Source of the DNA: an uncultured Cloacibacillus sp.
GTDB lineage: Bacteria; Synergistota; Synergistia; Synergistales; Synergistaceae
Reading direction: 5' to 3'
DNA length: 8,912 bases
NCBI GenBank assembly: GCA_934511335.1
Contig: CAKSWL010000073.1
Coordinates: forward strand, 1 to 8,912
A program made the position numbers and the translations under genes. Each line of letters starts with the position of its first letter. Within the stretch, counting starts at the first letter, position 1. Below, piece by piece: positions 6,229 through 8,912 of this stretch. The notes beneath the pieces are model-generated. The model was not told the DNA's origin. It did no database searches and saw only the letters and a list, made by a program, of their open reading frames with translations.

Positions 6229-6256
6229 AGCTTAATCCTACCCCAAAAAATGTCAA
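6229..6256 (-). promoter_or_regulatory. Weak candidate promoter for the oxidoreductase gene
   Basis: A perfect TTGACA (6256-6251) is followed after 16 bases by TAAGCT (6234-6229), which keeps only the first, second and last bases of the -10 consensus. The region down to 6192 is AT-rich. A perfect TATAAT also occurs near 6200, but it is too close to the ribosome binding site to serve. The -35 is convincing and the -10 is not. Confidence 0.3.
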
Positions 6257-6317
6257 GCGCAGAAGTGTCATATTCATGATCATTTTACGTATTCTCCGCA
6301 CCCAGGCACGAGACGAA

Positions 6318-6346
6318 GGCCGCCGTCGGTGCTTCTGACGGCGGCC
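6318..6346 (-). terminator. Hairpin downstream of the gamma-glutamyltransferase gene, probable terminator
   Basis: GGCCGCCGTC (6318-6327) and GACGGCGGCC (6337-6346) form a perfect ten-pair GC-rich stem with a nine-base loop, about 80 bases after the stop at 6426. On the minus strand it is followed by TTCGTCT, a weak U-tract. A second small hairpin (CAGCC/GGCTG, 6360-6372) lies just before it in the transcript. Together they probably separate this gene from the oxidoreductase gene. Confidence 0.5.
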
Positions 6347-6425
6347 CTGAAAAGAGCTGCAGCCGGCGGCTGTCGGACCCCGGCGCTTTACAAAATGATT
6401 TTTTACCGCTTTTCGCAATACCTCT

Positions 6426-8030
6426 TTAGTATACAGCGATGTACCCGTCGGCTCTCGGCTCCGTCGCTCCCACGAGCGCGCCGCCTGCGTCGCGCAGGAT
6501 CATCTGGCCGCGCCCGTAAGAGGTATGGTCGTAATCGGCATGGACTTCATGCCCCATTGAGGCGAGTTCGCGGATGATATGGTTTTCCACGCCCTGTTCG
6601 AGACCGACCTTCATCCCCTCCTTCCACTGCCAGCGCGGCGCGTCGAGGGCCTCCTGCGGGTTCAGGGCAAAGTCCGCCATGTTGACTATCATTTGCAGGT
6701 GCCCCTGCGGCTGCATGAAAGCGCCCATCACGCCAAAGGGCCCCACCGCTTCGCCATCCCTGGTGATGAAGCCGGGGATTATCGTGTGGTAGGGTTTTTT
6801 GCCCGGAGCCAGAAAATTCGGCGACGAGGGGTTCAGCGAGAAGTTGTTCCCGCGGTTGTGCAGCGTGATCCCCGTCCCCGGCACACAGAGGCCGGAGCCG
6901 AAGCCGCAGTAGTTGCTCTGGATCATCGAGACCATATTTCCCTCACCGTCTGCCGTCGCGAGATACACCGTGCCGCCGGAGGACTGGCGTTCCGAAGTTG
7001 GGAGCCCCGCCGCAGAGGGGTCGATCAAGGCGGCGCGGCGGTCGGCAAACTCCTCGGACAGGAGCTCGCCCACCGGGCGGCGCATGTGGCGCGGGTCGCC
7101 GACTTCGGCCAAAGCTTCGGCAAAGGCCTGCTTTATCGCCTCGATTTGCAGATGGTAGCTGCGCGCGCACTCACGCTCTCCCAGCGCGAATCTTTTCAGG
7201 ATATTCAGCGCCATCAGCGCAACGACGCCCTGCCCGTTCGGCGGTATCTCCCAAACGTCGAATCCGCGGTAGTTCACGCTTATCGGCTCCACCCACTCCG
7301 GAGAGAAGGCGGCAAGATCCGCGGCGCGCAGCCAGCCGTTATGTTTACGGGAAAAACGGTCTATGGCTTCGGCAAGTTCGCCGTGATAGAAGGAGGCGGC
7401 GTTCGTCTCCGCAATCTTTTCCAGCGTCCGCGCCTGCGCCTCACAGCGCCATATCTGCCCCGCCGCCGGAGTCCTGCCCTCCGCGGTAAAGCTTTCAAAG
7501 AGCGGCGCGTATTCCTCTCCGCGCAAACTTCCGGAAAATATGTCGAAGGCCTTTTTCCATAGCAGGCTCACAGTGGGAGATACGGGGAAGCCGCTGCGTG
7601 CGTAATAGACCGCCGGTTCGAGCACCGCGCCTAGCGGCAGGCGGCCAAACTTCGCGCTGAGCTCGGCCCAGGCGGCGGGCGCTCCGGGGACGGTGACGGC
7701 GTCCCACCCGTAAAGCGGCATCTTTTGCCAGCCGTTTTGAAGCAGTACCTCCGCGTCGGCCCGCGACGGCGCAGGCCCGCTGGAATTTAACCCGTGCAGT
7801 TTGCCTCCCGTCCAGACGAGGGCAAAGGCGTCGCCGCCGATCCCGTTGCTCGTCGGCTCCACCACCGTAAGGCAGGCCGCGGCCGCCACCGCGGCGTCGA
7901 TCGCGTTCCCTCCCCGCCGCAGCATCTCAAGCCCGGCCTGCGCGGCAAGCGGCTGCGTTGCGGCGGCCATGCCGCGCGAACCGTAGACAAGGGTACGGCG
8001 CGAGGGGTATTTATATCGCAAAGCGTTCAT
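6426..8030 (-). CDS. Gamma-glutamyltransferase family protein (YwrD type)
   Basis: This is an Ntn-hydrolase of the gamma-glutamyltransferase family, which transfers or hydrolyses gamma-glutamyl groups from glutathione or gamma-glutamyl peptides after self-cleavage into two subunits. From ATG 8030 it has 534 residues, near the family norm. The N-terminal signature GGNAIDAAVAAAACLTVVEP and GIGGDAF lies at about 40-68. The expected cleavage site and nucleophile is Thr354 in SSGGTVYLATADGEGN, where classical enzymes have a TTH motif. YCGFGSG follows, then FGVMGAFMQPQGH at about 432-444; this pattern resembles Bacillus subtilis YwrD more than secreted Ggt. No signal peptide is present, so a cytoplasmic location is likely. 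GTG codons at 8048 and 8045 extend the frame but sit in the only Shine-Dalgarno-like sequence (AAGGTG, 8051-8046); ATG 8030 is preferred although its spacing is long. Activity on glutathione is not established. Confidence 0.92.
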   Translation of the reverse strand: MNALRYKYPSRRTLVYGSRGMAAATQPLAAQAGLEMLRRGGNAIDAAVAAAACLTVVEPTSNGIGGDAFALVWTGGKLHGLNSSGPAPSRADAEVLLQNGWQKMPLYGWDAVTVPGAPAAWAELSAKFGRLPLGAVLEPAVYYARSGFPVSPTVSLLWKKAFDIFSGSLRGEEYAPLFESFTAEGRTPAAGQIWRCEAQARTLEKIAETNAASFYHGELAEAIDRFSRKHNGWLRAADLAAFSPEWVEPISVNYRGFDVWEIPPNGQGVVALMALNILKRFALGERECARSYHLQIEAIKQAFAEALAEVGDPRHMRRPVGELLSEEFADRRAALIDPSAAGLPTSERQSSGGTVYLATADGEGNMVSMIQSNYCGFGSGLCVPGTGITLHNRGNNFSLNPSSPNFLAPGKKPYHTIIPGFITRDGEAVGPFGVMGAFMQPQGHLQMIVNMADFALNPQEALDAPRWQWKEGMKVGLEQGVENHIIRELASMGHEVHADYDHTSYGRGQMILRDAGGALVGATEPRADGYIAVY

Positions 8031-8052
8031 CTTTATATACGGCACCACCTTT

Positions 8053-8089
8053 TTGTAAATATTTAAAACATCTATAGATATTTATACAA
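8053..8089. promoter_or_regulatory. AT-rich inverted repeat upstream of the gamma-glutamyltransferase gene
   Basis: TTGTAAATAT (8053-8062) and ATATTTATACAA (8078-8089) form an inverted repeat with a two-base bulge, around a perfect ten-base palindrome ATCTATAGAT (8070-8079). It lies 15-50 bases upstream of the gene in the region where a promoter is expected. A TATAAT (8111-8106, minus strand) lies further out but has no good -35 partner. The site could be an operator or part of an AT-rich promoter. Confidence 0.3.
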
Positions 8090-8125
8090 CATCGGCGTGA
8101 TTCTGATTATAGCCACAGTTTTACA

Positions 8126-8145
8126 GGCGGCGCCGCCAAGGCGGC
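8126..8145. repeat. GC-rich palindromes after the ParB-like gene
   Basis: GGCGGCGCCGCC (8126-8137) is a perfect palindrome and overlaps a second hairpin, GCCGC/GCGGC around CAAG (8132-8145). They lie 65-85 bases past the stop of the ParB-like gene in its direction of transcription. A run of five T precedes rather than follows the hairpin on that strand, so it is a poor fit to an intrinsic terminator. A weaker six-pair hairpin (GTCTTT/AAAGAC) is at 8179-8199. Confidence 0.35.
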
Positions 8146-8209
8146 ACTAAAAAGGCTCCGCGGCCTCTTCGCCGTCAAGTCTTTCAGGCTTAAAAAGACC
8201 GCCTCCCCG

Positions 8210-8912
8210 TCACCCTTTTCCCGCGACCCCTTCATACTCCGCCGTCTCTATCGCGGCGCGCTTCCACCTCGCGCGCGAGGCGTTCAGCATCTCCAGCAGC
8301 AGGTTTTCGTACCGCAGCGCCCCCTCGTCGGTGGCGATCGCCGCCGCCCGCTCGCCAGTCCTTTTCAAGCTCTTCAGCAGCGCGGACGCGACGGGCCTTT
8401 CCATCCTCTTTCCTCCGGAGGTTTTGCTCTCCGGCGGCGCGGGCTGCGTCGGCTGCGCCTCTCCGTAACGGTTGGATAACTGTTTCGCTATCTCCGGGAA
8501 GAGGCTGTTCATATAACGCCTCGCGGAATCTTTGCTGATAAACGACAACTCTTCCGCAATTTCCCGGTAACTCTTCAGCATTCCGTTGGGATAACGGTAA
8601 TGTCCCGTTTCTACATAAATGGCGAAAGCCTTCTCCTTATCGCGGCGGCTCTGCAGCGGCAGGCCGTTTCTCATATTCTGTCTGATGGAAAAGAAGCGCG
8701 CATCGGCCTCGGAGATGTTTTTGTGCAGCACGGCGTCGATAAAGCCCTGCCCCGCGCCCATCCTTTTCTTCGCCCAAAAGCGGTGAAAACCGTCTATCAG
8801 GTAAAGCCGCCCGTCCGCAAGCCGCGCCACATCGACGGGAGGCATATCGGCGCCGTTCTCGTAGCATTGCGCGTAGGTCTCCACCGCGTCGCCGCTGATA
8901 TCGCTGCGGGAC
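8210..8912 (-). CDS. ParB-like nuclease/CTPase-fold protein with helix-turn-helix (3' part of gene, start outside window)
   Basis: The frame is open to the right edge, giving 233 residues of a gene that begins outside. An internal GTG at 8884 could be mistaken for the start, but the residues before it (SDISGDA, then VETYAQCYENG) read as the normal beginning of the ParB domain. The ParB/sulfiredoxin-like domain shows MPPVDVA, LIDGFHRFWAKKRMG (key DGFHR at 40-44) and RQNMRNGLPL with N79 and G82. A helix-turn-helix segment follows, SYREIAEEL to SARRYM at about 114-134. A proline-rich linker (about 153-161) and a basic C-terminal helix complete it. No ParA partner or parS site is visible, so a chromosome-partition role cannot be claimed; many stand-alone proteins of this type are regulators or belong to mobile elements. 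Confidence 0.75.
   Translation of the reverse strand, partial: SRSDISGDAVETYAQCYENGADMPPVDVARLADGRLYLIDGFHRFWAKKRMGAGQGFIDAVLHKNISEADARFFSIRQNMRNGLPLQSRRDKEKAFAIYVETGHYRYPNGMLKSYREIAEELSFISKDSARRYMNSLFPEIAKQLSNRYGEAQPTQPAPPESKTSGGKRMERPVASALLKSLKRTGERAAAIATDEGALRYENLLLEMLNASRARWKRAAIETAEYEGVAGKG

Noticed and set aside
5579..6229. Plus-strand open frame of 216 codons antisense to the oxidoreductase gene
   Set aside because: The minus strand encodes a complete flavoprotein with all motifs in place; this frame shows no family features and no ribosome binding site.
6579..7562. Long plus-strand open frame (327 codons) antisense to the glutamyltransferase gene
   Set aside because: It is a shadow of a GC-rich gene: the opposite strand has unmistakable family motifs across the whole span, while this frame has biased arginine-rich composition and no recognisable domain.
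1..8912. CRISPR array, tRNA, rRNA or insertion sequence
   Set aside because: I saw no regularly spaced direct repeats, tRNA-like cloverleaf, conserved rRNA sequence or transposase motif in any frame.

Overview
The window reads as an accessory-metabolism stretch of a bacterial chromosome. No sequence in it fixes the species. A tripartite tricarboxylate transporter (TTT) operon headed by an M29/NicX-type metalloenzyme, a FadR-type regulator, a cytoplasmic-type gamma-glutamyltransferase and a generally GC-rich composition would fit an amino-acid-using anaerobe such as a Cloacibacillus- or Synergistes-like member of Synergistota. That placement is inference and low confidence.

Layout. Positions 1-3353 hold a four-gene operon on the minus strand, transcribed in the order M29/NicX-like metalloenzyme, tctC (binding protein), tctB (small membrane subunit), tctA (large membrane subunit). 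tctA runs off the left edge. Its probable promoter lies at 3394-3424, next to a short palindrome that could be an operator. Both gaps flanking tctC contain strong hairpins without U-tracts. Positions 3354-3807 are intergenic and include a roughly 230-base patch with nested inverted repeats that is open on both strands. Positions 3808-4557 (+) encode a FadR/FCD-type GntR regulator, divergent from the operon and probably its local controller. A GC-rich hairpin at 4705-4751 separates it from the convergent gene that follows. Positions 4811-6178 (-) encode an RclA-like flavin disulfide oxidoreductase. Positions 6426-8030 (-) encode a YwrD-type gamma-glutamyltransferase, followed by a hairpin at 6318-6346. 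Positions 8210-8912 (-) hold the 3' part of a ParB-like gene with a helix-turn-helix segment; its start lies beyond the right edge.

How the parts fit. The best supported functional unit is regulator plus operon: a periplasmic binding protein captures a small organic or amino acid, TctA/TctB import it, and the M29/NicX-like enzyme may process it or a related compound, under control of the FadR-type protein. The oxidoreductase, glutamyltransferase and ParB-like gene look like separate transcription units with no demonstrated link to that module.

No wholly new system is evident. The most interesting items are the hairpins on both sides of tctC, the structured two-strand-open patch between the operon and its regulator, and the unassigned substrate of the metalloenzyme-TTT cassette.
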